A stretch of DNA of 64,000 bases from Foliimonas ilicis (GCF_039939195.1 NZ_JBDUUH010000013.1:1-64000), one strand, 5' to 3'; positions 34,055 to 43,067 are shown, counted from the first letter of the stretch. The notes: generated by a model from the sequence alone, not told the origin. Numbers and translations are program-made.

Positions 34055-35686
34055 CTATAATGAGCCCGGCAAGCCCCCTCGAATCGGATGGTCAATCAGT
34101 TCCTTTGCTTGCATGGCGGAGAGCAGTTGTCCGGTACCCTGACCTTCCTCTACACCGGAGTTCAGAAGAGCTTCACCCGTGGTTGCGCGACTGCTGAGAC
34201 CATCGGCGCTGACGGTCAGTCCGAGGCCTTGACCAAGACCGGCCAAGGCCCGCACCATGCGATCAGCATCTTCCCCGCCCATATTCTCGACCAAGCGACG
34301 GGCGATCTTGACCTTATCGATGCGGAATTCCTGCATGTGGTACAGGTTCGAATAGCCCGTTCCGAAATTGTCTAGCGCGATGCTGACGCCGGCTTCCCTG
34401 AGTGGGGCGAAGGCGGCCTTGGCCGCTTCGAGGTTCTGGACGATGGTGCTTTCGGCAATTTCGATTTCGAGGCGATGGGGATCGAGCGCTGCACTCTTGA
34501 GAATCTCAAGAATGTGCGATCCAAGATTCGCATCCGCAATCTGCCCGGGCAACACATCCATCGACAGGATGATCCGATCTGGCCAGCCGGCCGCTGCCCT
34601 ACACGCGCGCTGCAGGACGTGGCTCGCAAGCTCGTGAATCAGGCCGCTTTCCTGGGCGATCGGCAGAAACCGCTCCGGAGGAACGTCGTCGCCCGCGTCG
34701 GAGGTCCAGTTCGGTACCGCCTCGAAGCCGACCACCGCGCCGCTCTTCAAATCGAATGACGGCTGAAAGCGCGGTTCGATGCGACCGTCTTTAAGAGCCT
34801 GTCTCAGATCGCGCTCCATGTGCTCTCGTTCGCGCAGCAGGCGATCCATATCTTCCTCGAAGAAGCGGAAGGCGGAGCGACGTTCCGTCTTGGCGCGGTA
34901 GAGCGCGACATCCGCCTTGCGCAGGGCTTCGCGGGCATCTCCCGCGTCATCGGGCAGCAGGGCAATGCCGACGCCGGCACCGATCTGATGGCTGCTGCTT
35001 CCCGTCGCGATCGGCTCCCGAAGCCCTTCGAGGATGCGCAAGGCAACATTCGACGCGGCCTCCGGTCCCATCAGATGGCGGGCGAGCACGACGAATTCAT
35101 CGCCGCCGAGGCGCGCCACGAGATCGCCATCGCGCATGGCGCTCAGAAGACGCTGGGCGACAATGACGAGCACCTCGTCGCCGATCCCATGGCCATAGGT
35201 ATCGTTGATCTGCTTGAAGCCGTTCAGATCCAGGAGAAAGACGGCATGGTTCAAGCCCGCCTCAGGCGGTGACGCCGCAGCCTGATTGAGCGCTTCTTCG
35301 AATTGCCGCCGATTCGGCAGACCGGTCAGGGGATCCTGATAAGCGAGTTCCCTCGCTTTGTGTTCGGCTGCAGTGCGACGGACGATCTCGCGTTTCTGAT
35401 CTTGGTGCCGCCGGAAGGCAAAGATCAGGAGCCCAAGCGTGAGCGATCCACCGAGGAGAAGCACTTCATCCAGTTCAAGACGCTGTTGGGCTTCCGTCCG
35501 GGCTCCTTCGGTTAGGAAAATATCCAACTCAAAGGCAAGATAGAAAAGCACCAGCAGACCCGCTGCGAGAATGCCCAGATCTTGAATGCTGACGCGGTGT
35601 TGCACGTAAAAACCCCATAGACACGAAGCGCAACGTTTCTGAACGTCTTTGGCGACGGTTTGTTGCCGGATTGCAGGATCGATCAT
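34055..35686 (-). CDS. Membrane-bound GGDEF protein with degenerate EAL domain
   Basis: A 543-residue protein with two N-terminal membrane helices (about residues 35-52 and 74-91). A GGDEF domain is intact at residues 194-198 (ARLGGDEFVVLA) with an RxxD inhibitory site (RDGD, 185-188), so diguanylate cyclase activity is likely. The C-terminal EAL domain is altered at many catalytic positions: EAL is EAV (322-324), the DDFGTGY motif is DNFGTGY, the KID motif is KIA, and the usual Asn in the SVNLS strand is Asp (SMDVLP). It is therefore probably a c-di-GMP synthase with a nonhydrolytic, perhaps c-di-GMP-binding, EAL module. Confidence 0.88.
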   Translation of the reverse strand: MIDPAIRQQTVAKDVQKRCASCLWGFYVQHRVSIQDLGILAAGLLVLFYLAFELDIFLTEGARTEAQQRLELDEVLLLGGSLTLGLLIFAFRRHQDQKREIVRRTAAEHKARELAYQDPLTGLPNRRQFEEALNQAAASPPEAGLNHAVFLLDLNGFKQINDTYGHGIGDEVLVIVAQRLLSAMRDGDLVARLGGDEFVVLARHLMGPEAASNVALRILEGLREPIATGSSSHQIGAGVGIALLPDDAGDAREALRKADVALYRAKTERRSAFRFFEEDMDRLLREREHMERDLRQALKDGRIEPRFQPSFDLKSGAVVGFEAVPNWTSDAGDDVPPERFLPIAQESGLIHELASHVLQRACRAAAGWPDRIILSMDVLPGQIADANLGSHILEILKSAALDPHRLEIEIAESTIVQNLEAAKAAFAPLREAGVSIALDNFGTGYSNLYHMQEFRIDKVKIARRLVENMGGEDADRMVRALAGLGQGLGLTVSADGLSSRATTGEALLNSGVEEGQGTGQLLSAMQAKELIDHPIRGGLPGSL

Positions 35687-35829
35687 CTCACGCGCCTCTC
35701 AATCTTCAAAAAAGGGATAATAATGAACAATCCAAAATACTTATTAAGGACAGCAGCAAGCAGCATGTAACAACTGTTCGGCTATTATCCCGGCTCAAAG
35801 TCAAAGGATGTTCGATTCATCATGACCGC

Positions 35830-36108
35830 TTGAGACCCTTCATTGCCACCGTAGCCCTTCTGGCGCTTGCCGGCTTGCACGCCGGGCGGGAGCACGCAGG
35901 CCCCTGTGGCGTCTGCGTTCCGGACGCTGCGCAACGTCTCGTCGGCTAGAGTAAGCCGACCGATGCCGACGCCAAACGTGTTACAGGGCCGACGATCGTG
36001 CGCCAGATCGGGCCAGGCGATCCCATCAACGAGGATTGGCGCGACAATCGCGTCACCGTCGAAACCGATCCGACCTCCGGCCACGTCGTTCGCGCGACGT
36101 GTGGATAG
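35830..36108 (+). pseudogene. Peptidase inhibitor I78-family protein, interrupted by TAG
   Basis: A secretion-signal-like LRPFIATVALLALAGLHAG is followed by CGVCVPDAAQRLVG, an in-frame TAG at 35947-35949, then without frame change TDADAKRVTGPTIVRQIGPG, DPINEDWRDNRVTVETD and VVRATCG before the final stop. The C...AxxLVG start, the RxIGPG turn and the RLNVEVD/CG ending are the layout of I78 elastase-inhibitor-like proteins. The start is also damaged: ATG 35822 is out of frame by one base, leaving a TTG at 35830. Nonfunctional unless suppressed. Confidence 0.65.
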
Positions 36109-36541
36109 AGACACGATGCCCGACACAAGCGAGTTGGCCCCAATCCCGCCGACAAGACCCTTGCCGTCGAGCAGTCAAACGGCTCCGAGACCTTCGCAAT
36201 TCGAAGCCCTGACTGCTTCCGGCGCTATTGCTGCTTGATAGAACCGAACGAAAAGATTGCTCGACCCTCCCCTAGTGGGCGCGAAGCGGTTCTGGCAGTG
36301 AGCGACAGCGGTGGAGGATCTATACATGAACGAAATCTGCAAGAGAGTTAGCCGTCGGTTTTGCGTGCCGAAACAAGAATCTCGTGCGCGATTCAAATCC
36401 GGTTTCGCTCGGTCCGGACGGCCTCGGCGCAGCGTAGCCTCGAAGGCCTGATAGCCGCGTCAGCGATTACTATCGCGACTGTCGGCCACCATTGCGGTCA
36501 TGGTTGGTGTTTAATTAGCACACAAATCATCCCTTTACCTC
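36109..36541. other. Intergenic region without a supported gene
   Basis: About 430 bases with scattered short frames and no recognisable feature, between the I78 remnant and the 3' end of the PRC-barrel gene. Confidence 0.5.
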
Positions 36542-37330
36542 TCACTTGGCGCTGGCGTCTGCTGGAAGAGACGAGTTCGAACCAGCGGTATCCGGAATGA
36601 GACTTTGGAAGATCGCATCGTTTGTCGCGCGCCATTTCTCATCTGCCAGCCAGAGATAATCCTGGTCGGGCATAAGTGGCACGGTTTTGACCTCGGCGCT
36701 GGAGATGCGCAGGAAGAAGCTGCTCCGCGTCTGGTTTACCTGCAGATAGCGAAGCGGGACGACGATGCTGTCCTTGCCGGGAATAAAAAACCCGCCCGAG
36801 GCCACGATTGCATAATCCCACCTATCCTTGGTGCCAATGACGACGTTGCGGACTTCCCCCACGATCCTGTCATCCGAACTACGGACCTCGGAACCGACGA
36901 TCTCGTCGACGCGCAGACCAGGGCCGAGTTCGTTGATATCGATTAGAGGAAGAGCATACGGTGCATCACGATTGCCCTGGATTTCGCCACCCTGGTGCGT
37001 TTGAGGTTCGCTGGCCGCAAGCTGCTGATCTGCTTCGTCCTCGTCATTACCGCCAAGTTGTCCCATCGAGGGCGATGCGATCAACTCGCGAATGTTGGCA
37101 AGGACGCGCTCGCAATCGTCATGCAGGCCATAGGACCACAGAAGGAATGCGGCATCGCGCAACGTACGCAGGTCGCGTACGAGCTGACGATTTTGAGGGT
37201 CTCGCAGTTCCGGGCTTTTTAGGACTGCCTCTTCAAGTTTTGCGTCAGAGATGTTGCAGACAGCGAATGCCGGGCAGACGCCGAGCAGGGAGGCCAGCGC
37301 CACAGACGCTGCAATTGTGATCAATTTCAT
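36542..37330 (-). CDS. Secreted PRC-barrel domain protein
   Basis: A 262-residue protein. The signal peptide is MKLITIAASVALASLLGVCP (cleavage near AFA), followed by a helical region (KSPELRDPQNRQLVRDLRTL) with two cysteines. An Asp/Glu/Gln-rich linker precedes a PRC-barrel with LRVDEIVGSEVRSSDDRIVG, EVRNVVIGTKDRWDYAIVA and KDSIVVPLRYLQVNQTRSSF. PRC-barrels serve as small adaptor or stress-related domains in Hyphomicrobiales. ATG 37330 is chosen because the frame extension upstream adds a sequence without signal-peptide character. No operon partner is visible. Confidence 0.85.
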   Translation of the reverse strand: MKLITIAASVALASLLGVCPAFAVCNISDAKLEEAVLKSPELRDPQNRQLVRDLRTLRDAAFLLWSYGLHDDCERVLANIRELIASPSMGQLGGNDEDEADQQLAASEPQTHQGGEIQGNRDAPYALPLIDINELGPGLRVDEIVGSEVRSSDDRIVGEVRNVVIGTKDRWDYAIVASGGFFIPGKDSIVVPLRYLQVNQTRSSFFLRISSAEVKTVPLMPDQDYLWLADEKWRATNDAIFQSLIPDTAGSNSSLPADASAK

Positions 37331-37696
37331 TGCATGTTCCGATCCGCGGCTTTGACTTCGTGGTATCGAACACACCAATTGTGTGGAACGTGCCGCGTGA
37401 CCGTTCGTACCTGTATCTGTAACAGTCTGCGCGCACTTTGGTTCCGCTAGGCCGAGAGCGAGGCGGCCGTCCAGCGCAAACGCGATCTGCTTGGGCTGCG
37501 GCAGGAACTACGGGGCACTGTCAGACGGTCGCTCGGCATTCCGGGGGCTTGCACATCATTTTGTGCAACGCAGCAACTATCATGCTGGGACAGCGTTCTA
37601 CAGCCGTCGGTGGTTATTTCGGCTTTGGCCCAGAGGACTTTGCACGAGAATTCCATTTAGGGCCACGGCGTGCCCGACCGCCCTTCGCCAAGTCAG
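37331..37696. other. Divergent upstream region between PRC-barrel gene and transglutaminase remnant
   Basis: About 365 bases holding the promoters of both neighbours but no supported gene. I see no clear operator or riboswitch-like structure. Confidence 0.4.
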
Positions 37697-38539
37697 ATGA
37701 AACTGGAGGTCTACCACAGGACTACCTATCGCTACGCACGTCCCTTCGCGTTCCAGCCGCATCGCATGATTCTGCGACCGCGCGGTAATTATGACATCGC
37801 TGTGCTAGTGAATTCGCTGTCTTGCTTGCCCGTCGCGTAGCTCGAGTGGGCGCAGGACATATTCGGCAATCTGATCGCCACCGCCCTGTTCTCCGAACCA
37901 ACCGACGAGCTGGTCACCACCAGCGAATTCACTGTCGAGCAGTCGGCTGGGGCGTGGCCGCTGTTTCGGATCACGCCCGAGGCGCACTCTTTCCCATTCG
38001 CATATTCTTCCGACGATCTGGGCACGCTTTGCATTCCGGAACATGGCGATCCGGAGGGAAGGATTGGCGCATGGGCACGAGCGTTTGTTCGAGGCGCGAC
38101 AACCGACACGCTTTCACTTCTCAAAGACATCAACGCCGGCATCCTCGGTTTCGTAGCCTATCGCGTCCGTGACGAAGAGGGACGCAGACTCCGCTGGAGA
38201 CGCTGGCGTTGGCGAGCGGCTCGTGCCGGGACATCGCCGCGCTCTTCATCGAGGCGATCCGCTATCTCCGTGTCGGTGCACGCGCCGTCTCGGGATATCT
38301 GTGCAATGCACAGCAAGGCGCCGACCACCCCGGATCGACCCATGCGTGGGCGGAAGTCTATCTTCCCGGCGCGGGATGGATCGCCTTCGACCCGCCGGCT
38401 GGGCGGCGCCAGTCTCATCCCGGTTGCCGTTGCCCGCAGCAACCGCCAGATCATGCCGATCGTTGGTGGCTACGTCGGCGCGCCAGGGGACTTCGTCGCT
38501 ATGGATGTTGCGGTAAGCATTACGCTTGTACAGGCATGA
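37697..38539 (+). pseudogene. Transglutaminase-like cysteine protease family protein, broken
   Basis: Begins MKLEVYHRTTYRYARPFAFQ and RMILRPRGNYDI, the beta-rich N-terminus of bacterial transglutaminase-like proteins. A TAG follows at 37838-37840, then the same frame continues LEWAQDIFGNLIATALFSEP and WPLFRITPEAHSFPFAYSSD. A frameshift near 38190 is needed to reach the catalytic Cys in ASGSCRDIAALFIEAIRYL and the His/Asp in STHAWAEVYLPGAGWIAFDP. A second shift near 38405 restores VGGYVGAPGDFVAMDVAVSI. All catalytic residues survive, but one stop and two frameshifts inactivate the gene. Confidence 0.8.
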
Positions 38540-38704
38540 CACCGCAGGTGTTGACAGATGGCTTTTAGCCCAGCTTCCGCAGGCGGCTTGCACTTCCGGC
38601 GCGCTCATGATTAGGTTCCAGATGAGGCCGCTGCGGAATTCTCGATCATGATGACGATCGGGCCTTGGATGATTGCAAGCTTGCTGACCCGTGCAGCTAG
38701 CGCG

Positions 38705-38738
38705 AGAAAACCCGCCGCCTTTCGGCGGCGGGTTTTCT
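38705..38738. terminator. Rho-independent terminator (bidirectional)
   Basis: A 15-bp perfect stem (AGAAAACCCGCCGCC, 38705-38719, with 38724-38738) and a TTTC loop. The A-rich and T-rich base of the stem gives a terminator shape in both directions. It lies 19 bases after the end of the minus-strand BA14K-type gene. Confidence 0.8.
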
Positions 38739-38756
38739 GTGCTGTTTCGTCCCGGT

Positions 38757-39227
38757 TCAGGACGAGATGCACTGCCGGCGCGGACCACTGTTTGGCTGAA
38801 ACGTATTGTCGGAAGCCCGATATGAACGGTAGCGATCGTAGCAATATTGGACGTGGGCATTGCCGCGCGCGCGCGGCTGGTTATCAATCGCGCCGCCGCC
38901 GATCGCGCCGGCTATGAAGGCTGCCGCCGGGAACCACACGCCGTTGTGCTGCCGGTAGCCGCGGCGCGGTTCATTGTAGCCACGGTGGCCATTGTAATAG
39001 GCTTCATTTCCTCGGCGTTCGAATCCGCCTTTGCGCCGTTCCATCCGGTTTTCGGCGCGGTTTCCTTTGTGCCGCCTGACCGGACTGAACTGGACATTCT
39101 GAATGCTCTCGGAAGCTTCGCTGGGCTTGGGGACGAATGCGGGAGCCGCGGTGACTGGCGCAAGGCTGGCAAATCCAAAGCTCAACGCAAGCGTCGCCGC
39201 GCAAAGGCCCGACAGAATATTTTTCAT
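38757..39227 (-). CDS. BA14K-family secreted protein
   Basis: A 156-residue protein with the signal peptide MKNILSGLCAATLALSFGFA (cleavage near VTAAPA). A basic, Arg/Gly/Tyr-rich middle (RRKGGFERRGNEAYYNGHRG) is followed by a hydrophobic glycine segment (AAAFIAGAIGGGAI). It ends with the BA14K signature HVQYCYDRYRSYRASDNTFQ and a terminal PRRQCISS, so two conserved cysteines are kept. BA14K proteins are Hyphomicrobiales-specific; the Brucella member is an immunoreactive lectin-like cell-envelope protein. A strong terminator follows. The gene is monocistronic. Confidence 0.88.
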   Translation of the reverse strand: MKNILSGLCAATLALSFGFASLAPVTAAPAFVPKPSEASESIQNVQFSPVRRHKGNRAENRMERRKGGFERRGNEAYYNGHRGYNEPRRGYRQHNGVWFPAAAFIAGAIGGGAIDNQPRARGNAHVQYCYDRYRSYRASDNTFQPNSGPRRQCISS

Positions 39228-39476
39228 GAAATTTCCTAAACGAGGGAGGTTGGTTTTGTCCCTTCACAAACGCAACGATTGGGTTCACCTATCGTTCCAC
39301 AACATGTTCTCCGTCTATCGGCATTCGTCAGCGATCAACCGCGCACACCGCTTCAGCGCGAGTGCGTTTTCCCCGCGTATGCAGCGAGCGGGCTGCGTTC
39401 AGATTGTTCCGCTGGAACGAAAGCGTGTAGCGGACGTTTTGAAGTCGAAGTGCAATTGGCGCTTATAGGAGCCTAC

Positions 39477-39560
39477 ATGGATCTCACCACAATTCTCATC
39501 ATCGTTCTTGTCGTTCTGCTTTTAGGCGGCGGCTTCTATGGTCGTGGACGCTGGTACTAG
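39477..39560 (+). CDS. Hydrophobic microprotein, 27 aa
   Basis: ATG 39477 preceded by TAGGAG at good spacing opens a 27-codon gene made of one membrane helix (LTTILIIVLVVLLLGGG) and a short basic tail ending GRGRWY. Very similar tiny proteins are common in rhizobial genomes near stress-related genes and resemble the DUF3309 style of single-helix proteins. It is probably an inner-membrane microprotein of unknown role. Confidence 0.6.
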   Translation: MDLTTILIIVLVVLLLGGGFYGRGRWY

Positions 39561-40195
39561 GCGCCTATACAAATTGCCGGATGGACCAGGTGGATGGTCG
39601 GTAGTTTGAGCCACAGATGCTCATCGCTCATGGATACGTGAGTTGATTGGCGGTACTTAGCCCATGACACCACAAAAGTGGTTAGGCAAGGAGCACTCTG
39701 TAGCCATCGTCTTTCCGCCATACGATAATTGAAATCGCCTGCCACTGTCCTTGGCACAGAATCGCTATCAGTTTCTTTCAATCGCCCAGGCGTTTCGCAA
39801 AGTGTAGTTGCCCCAACCAGTGAAAGTTTTTGCTGTTGTCCGCTGTGCAGCAAATATCGACAATTGAACGTATAGTTCGGTCGGAACACTCAGTTCGTCG
39901 CTCACTCATGCTTCGGGGCTGCCGCAGGGAAGCGGAAGGAAAGGTTGGTCCGTCTCTACAGAGCTGTTCGGCTGAGACGGTGAGTTTGATGTCCGACTAA
40001 AATGCCGGCGCGGCACATGATTCCAGATGAGATCACCAACGTCTGTTTTAGACAAAACCTGAATCCTCTTGGCCGATGACTGGAAACGATAATAATAGTC
40101 GGCCTGTGTCTTGGCGCCCGGCTGCGTAGCAAATGAGTTCCAGGTCCTTCGAGTGGCGCTCGGAATTTAGCAGATGCTAAACAGGAGATTTCAAT
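39561..40195. other. Intergenic region without a supported gene
   Basis: About 635 bases with low-quality reading frames only. AT content is higher than in neighbouring genes. It precedes the Ku remnants. Confidence 0.5.
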
Positions 40196-40261
40196 GGATG
40201 ACTCATTGATAGGCAAAAACCTCGCCTCGAAAAGCTTGTCGTTCCCGCACGCACGGAAAAA

Positions 40262-40401
40262 ATGGAGATTGATGCTGGGAGAAATCCCCGATTGATCCAA
40301 ACGAGATCGACGACGTCTATTTCGACAAGCATACTATCTCGCTTCCAGGATGGGCACCGGTGCTTTCGTGGTTTTGCGCGACGGCATGAAGAAGGCGACG
40401 G
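40262..40401 (+). pseudogene. Ku-family DNA end-binding protein, internal fragment 1
   Basis: With two frame changes this stretch reads MEIDAG, then DPNEIDDVYFDKH, then GAFVVLRDGMKKATVAA. These correspond to the middle of bacterial Ku (the EIDxxYFDxxYYLxPDG...AFxVLRDAM region). It runs directly into the start region of a second Ku fragment, so most of this copy is deleted. It implies that two Ku genes once lay in tandem, as is common in rhizobia. Confidence 0.6.
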
Positions 40402-41178
40402 TTGCCGCCATCCCACTGGAAAGGCTACCTCAAGCTATCGGTGGTTACATGCCTGGTACAAATGATTCCTGCCACCTCTGACAACGAAAAGGTAAAGTTT
40501 AATACGCTCAATCGAGATACTCAGAACCTCATTGTCAGTCACTACGTCGATTCCGTTACTGGAAAAAGAGGTGAAGGACGAGGATGAGGTGAAAGGCTAT
40601 CAGCGCGGCGAGAACGACTACGTCATGCTGGAAGATGATGAGCTGGAAAGCGTCGCGCTCGACAGCACCAAAACAATCGATATCGCGACCTTTGCACCGC
40701 GTGACAGCGTCGAATGGATCTAGCTGGACACGCCCATTATCTCTACCCGAACGATCCCGCCGGGCACGACGCATTCTCTGTCATCCGCGATCCATGGACT
40801 GGTCATCACCCGGCACGAGCGGGCCGTCCTGCTCCAGGCACGCGGCAAGGGTATCGTGCTGTGGACGTTGCGATATGGGGACGAAGTCCGGGACGAGGAC
40901 GCCTATTTTGGCAGCCTTGGCGATGAGACAGCGGATTCCGAGATGATAACCCTGGTGAAGCAACTGATCAAAAAGCAGAGTCGGCATTGGGACGCAGAGC
41001 TGGTCATCGATCCGGTTCAGGAACGGTTACTCGATATCATCGCAGACAAGAAGAAAAAGCAGAAGAAGCCTGGCAAGGCAAAACCTTCTGCCCCGAGAAA
41101 GCCGCTCCCAATAACGTCATCAATATCATGGACGCCCTTCGTAAATCGGTGGCTGCGGAGAAACGCTCGGGCAAATGA
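40402..41178 (+). pseudogene. Ku-family DNA end-binding protein, broken copy 2
   Basis: The segment starts HWKGYLKLSVVTCLVQMIPA and continues KVKFNTLNRDTQN, KDEDEVKGYQRGENDYVMLE and STKTIDIATFAPRDSVEWI, then a TAG. After frame changes it reads PNDPAGHDAFSVIRD, WTLRYGDEVRDEDAYFG and finally NNVINIMDALRKSVAAEKR before TGA 41176-41178. This follows bacterial Ku over its full length (about 260 residues), including the C-terminal VVNLMDALRxS block. One stop, one further frame break in the first third and frameshifts later inactivate it. Ku recruits LigD in nonhomologous end joining. Confidence 0.85.
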
Positions 41179-41189
41179 CGACAACCAAG

Positions 41190-42040
41190 CCAAAACGATC
41201 CTAGCCGCTGCTCAACGACGACAGCGTTTCGATCCGGCGCAACCCAATCTTCCCTTGAACCCATGTCGGATCGAGCTCTGCCTGGCCTCTTGAGACCAGT
41301 TCCTCCCGTCGATCCTGATTGGCTCTATGAGGTCAAATAGGACGGATATCGGCTGGCCGTCCATATAGAGCCGAAGAGTGTCCGGATCATCACGCGAGGC
41401 GGCCATGACCGGACACATCGTTTTCCGAACATCGTCGCGGCGGCCTATAGGCTTGATGTTGGTACGGCGGTCCTCGACGGCGAGGCAGTCGTCCTTAATG
41501 ATGACGGCCGTGCCGATTTCTGTGCGCTGCAGCGCTTGCTCGGCGGCCGAGGCAATCCGTCTCTCCGAGGAGGTCTCCGGGGATGGAGCGGAACTGCTTG
41601 CTCACGCCTGTAACCTCGGCCTTGAAGGTCTGATCGCGAAACATCGCGACAGCTCTTATCGATCCGGCCGAGGGCGACTGGCTGAAGATCAAATGCGTCC
41701 AAAGCGAGAGCTTCATGGTCGTCGGTTACGAGCAATCGGCTGAGGCCCGTAGCGGCATTGGCAGCCTGCTGCTCGCCGCCCGTTGCGGCCATGATTGAAT
41801 TTATGTCGGCGCGGTCGGTACGGGATTCAGCCGGAAAGAAGCTGCTTATCTGAAAGACGCTCGATACTCTGACGGACGCCCGTCGTTCCAATCAAGGGCA
41901 GCAACTATGTTTCCGCTCAACCAAAGCTGATCGCCGAGATCGAATTTCGGGGATGGACCGACGATGGCAATTTGCGTCACGCCTCCTATAAAGGCCTGCG
42001 CGAAGTTCAGGATAACGCCGCCGTTTATAAGCTGTATTGA
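41190..42040 (+). pseudogene. ATP-dependent DNA ligase (LigD-type ligase domain), broken, plus-strand copy
   Basis: Reads PMSDRALPGLLRPVPPVDPD and WLYEVK, followed by TAG where homologues have Trp right after the catalytic adenylated Lys (motif EVKWDGYR). It continues DGYRLAVHIEPKSVRIITRG, GTAVLDGEAVVLNDDGRADF, LLAHACNLGLEGLIAKHRDS and, after frame changes, IAEIEFRGWTDDGNLRHASY with KGLREVQDNAAVYKLY. It covers a ligase domain with a large central deletion, one stop in the active site and several frameshifts. Confidence 0.8.
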
Positions 42041-42123
42041 ACCGATAGGCGGAAGACGAAACACAGACGAAAATTTTTCTCCGTCTGCTCTTGAATTCGA
42101 AAATCTCAAAAACCAAATCGATT

Positions 42124-42212
42124 GCTGCCAGCCGCTGATGACGGGCTGGCTTTGCTGGAGGCACCGTCTTTCGGTTCTTCCGTAACCATGTTGCTTCAAG
42201 GAGGATATGGCT
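42124..42212 (+). promoter_or_regulatory. ROSE-type RNA thermometer in the hsp20 leader
   Basis: The last hairpin pairs CCAT-GTTGCTTC (42186-42197) with AAGGAGGATATGG (42198-42210), masking the Shine-Dalgarno GGAGG. The TTGCT opposite GGAGG leaves a G unpaired across from a G, the diagnostic weak spot of ROSE elements. Two upstream stem-loops are GCCAGCC/GGCTGGC (42127-42133 with 42144-42150) and ACCG/CGGT (42163-42166 with 42172-42175). Heat should melt the final hairpin and allow translation of the small heat shock protein. Confidence 0.75.
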
Positions 42213-42686
42213 ATGGCAACATCTTTCGACTATGCACCCCTGTTTCGGTCAAGCGTGGGCTTCGATCGGGTTTTCGATCTCCTGGAAAACGCCCAGCGCG
42301 CTCTTTCAATCAGTGACTGGCCGCCATATGACATCGTCAAGACGGGTGATGACAGCTACCGGATCTCGATTGCCGTGGCGGGCTTTGCCCAGGACGATCT
42401 CGACATCACGTTCCAGTCCAATCTTCTAACAATCACCGGCAAGAAGCAGGAAGCTTCTGCTGACGGCTATCTGCATCGCGGCATTGCCGGTCGGCCGTTC
42501 GAACACCGGTTCGAGCTTGCTGACCATGTCAGGGTCAACGGTGCGGATCTGTCCAACGGTCTTCTGTCGATTGATCTCATCCGCGAGATACCAGAAGAAC
42601 TGAAGCCACGGAAAATTCCTATCCAGAGTGCAGCCGCACTGACGTCTTCGACGCCGCGGATCGAAGGCCATAAGAAGGCTGCTTGA
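42213..42686 (+). CDS. Small heat shock protein, Hsp20/alpha-crystallin family (IbpA-like)
   Basis: A 157-residue protein starting MATSFDYAPLFRSSVGFDRV, the rhizobial class A Hsp20 opening. The alpha-crystallin core is PPYDIVKTGDDSYRISIAVA, GFAQDDLDITFQSNLLTITG, RGIAGRPFEHRFELADHVRV and NGADLSNGLLSIDLIREIPE. It acts as an ATP-independent holdase for unfolding proteins. I chose the second ATG (42213), not 42207, because the Shine-Dalgarno GGAGG ends only two bases before 42207 but eight before 42213. It is intact although it sits between Ku/LigD pseudogenes. Confidence 0.93.
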   Translation: MATSFDYAPLFRSSVGFDRVFDLLENAQRALSISDWPPYDIVKTGDDSYRISIAVAGFAQDDLDITFQSNLLTITGKKQEASADGYLHRGIAGRPFEHRFELADHVRVNGADLSNGLLSIDLIREIPEELKPRKIPIQSAAALTSSTPRIEGHKKAA

Positions 42687-42758
42687 CGCAAATCCTCTCT
42701 CGAGGGTGCCGGCGCGTGCGTCGACTCCCTCAACATCCGGGTTAGGAAGGAGAGAATC

Positions 42759-43052
42759 ATGAAGCCCGATATGTTCAGAGAACCTGTTTCTATCCTTGTC
42801 GGCCTCGGTTTTCCGGCAGAAGTTCGCAATGTGATGGATGCCTGCCATCATCTGGCTGAGTGGCCGGCTTCAATGCGAGACGCCGCGCATTCGGTAGCGC
42901 TCAAGGCCTCCCGCGCTGCTCTGCGAGGTGAGATCGAAGCTGAGACGGCGCGGAGTCTGTTTGTCGCCTTAGCCGAAAAACACGATCTGCTCGCGCCCAA
43001 CACAAACGGCCTGGTCGCGTCCCGTCGACAGCGAGACAGGATCCACACGTAA
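42759..43052 (+). CDS. DUF982 domain-containing protein
   Basis: A 97-residue protein: FREPVSILVGLGFPAEVRNV, DACHHLAEWPASMRDAAHSV, ALKASRAALRGEIEAETARS. The pattern of a GLGFPREV start, a WP turn and AxxACRAAL/GE is that of DUF982, a small family expanded in Rhizobiales and of unknown function. An AGGAGAG sequence lies just before the ATG. It follows hsp20 by 72 bases and may be cotranscribed. Confidence 0.8.
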   Translation: MKPDMFREPVSILVGLGFPAEVRNVMDACHHLAEWPASMRDAAHSVALKASRAALRGEIEAETARSLFVALAEKHDLLAPNTNGLVASRRQRDRIHT

Positions 43053-43067
43053 GCTGAGGGTAAAGCC

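Noticed and set aside
35947..37840. Possible stop-codon recoding (TAG as sense) in this organism
   Set aside because: The TAG-containing genes also carry frameshifts or deletions in most cases, and intact genes in the window (for example the alcohol dehydrogenase, receptor and importer genes) show no internal TAG, so decay is the simpler explanation.
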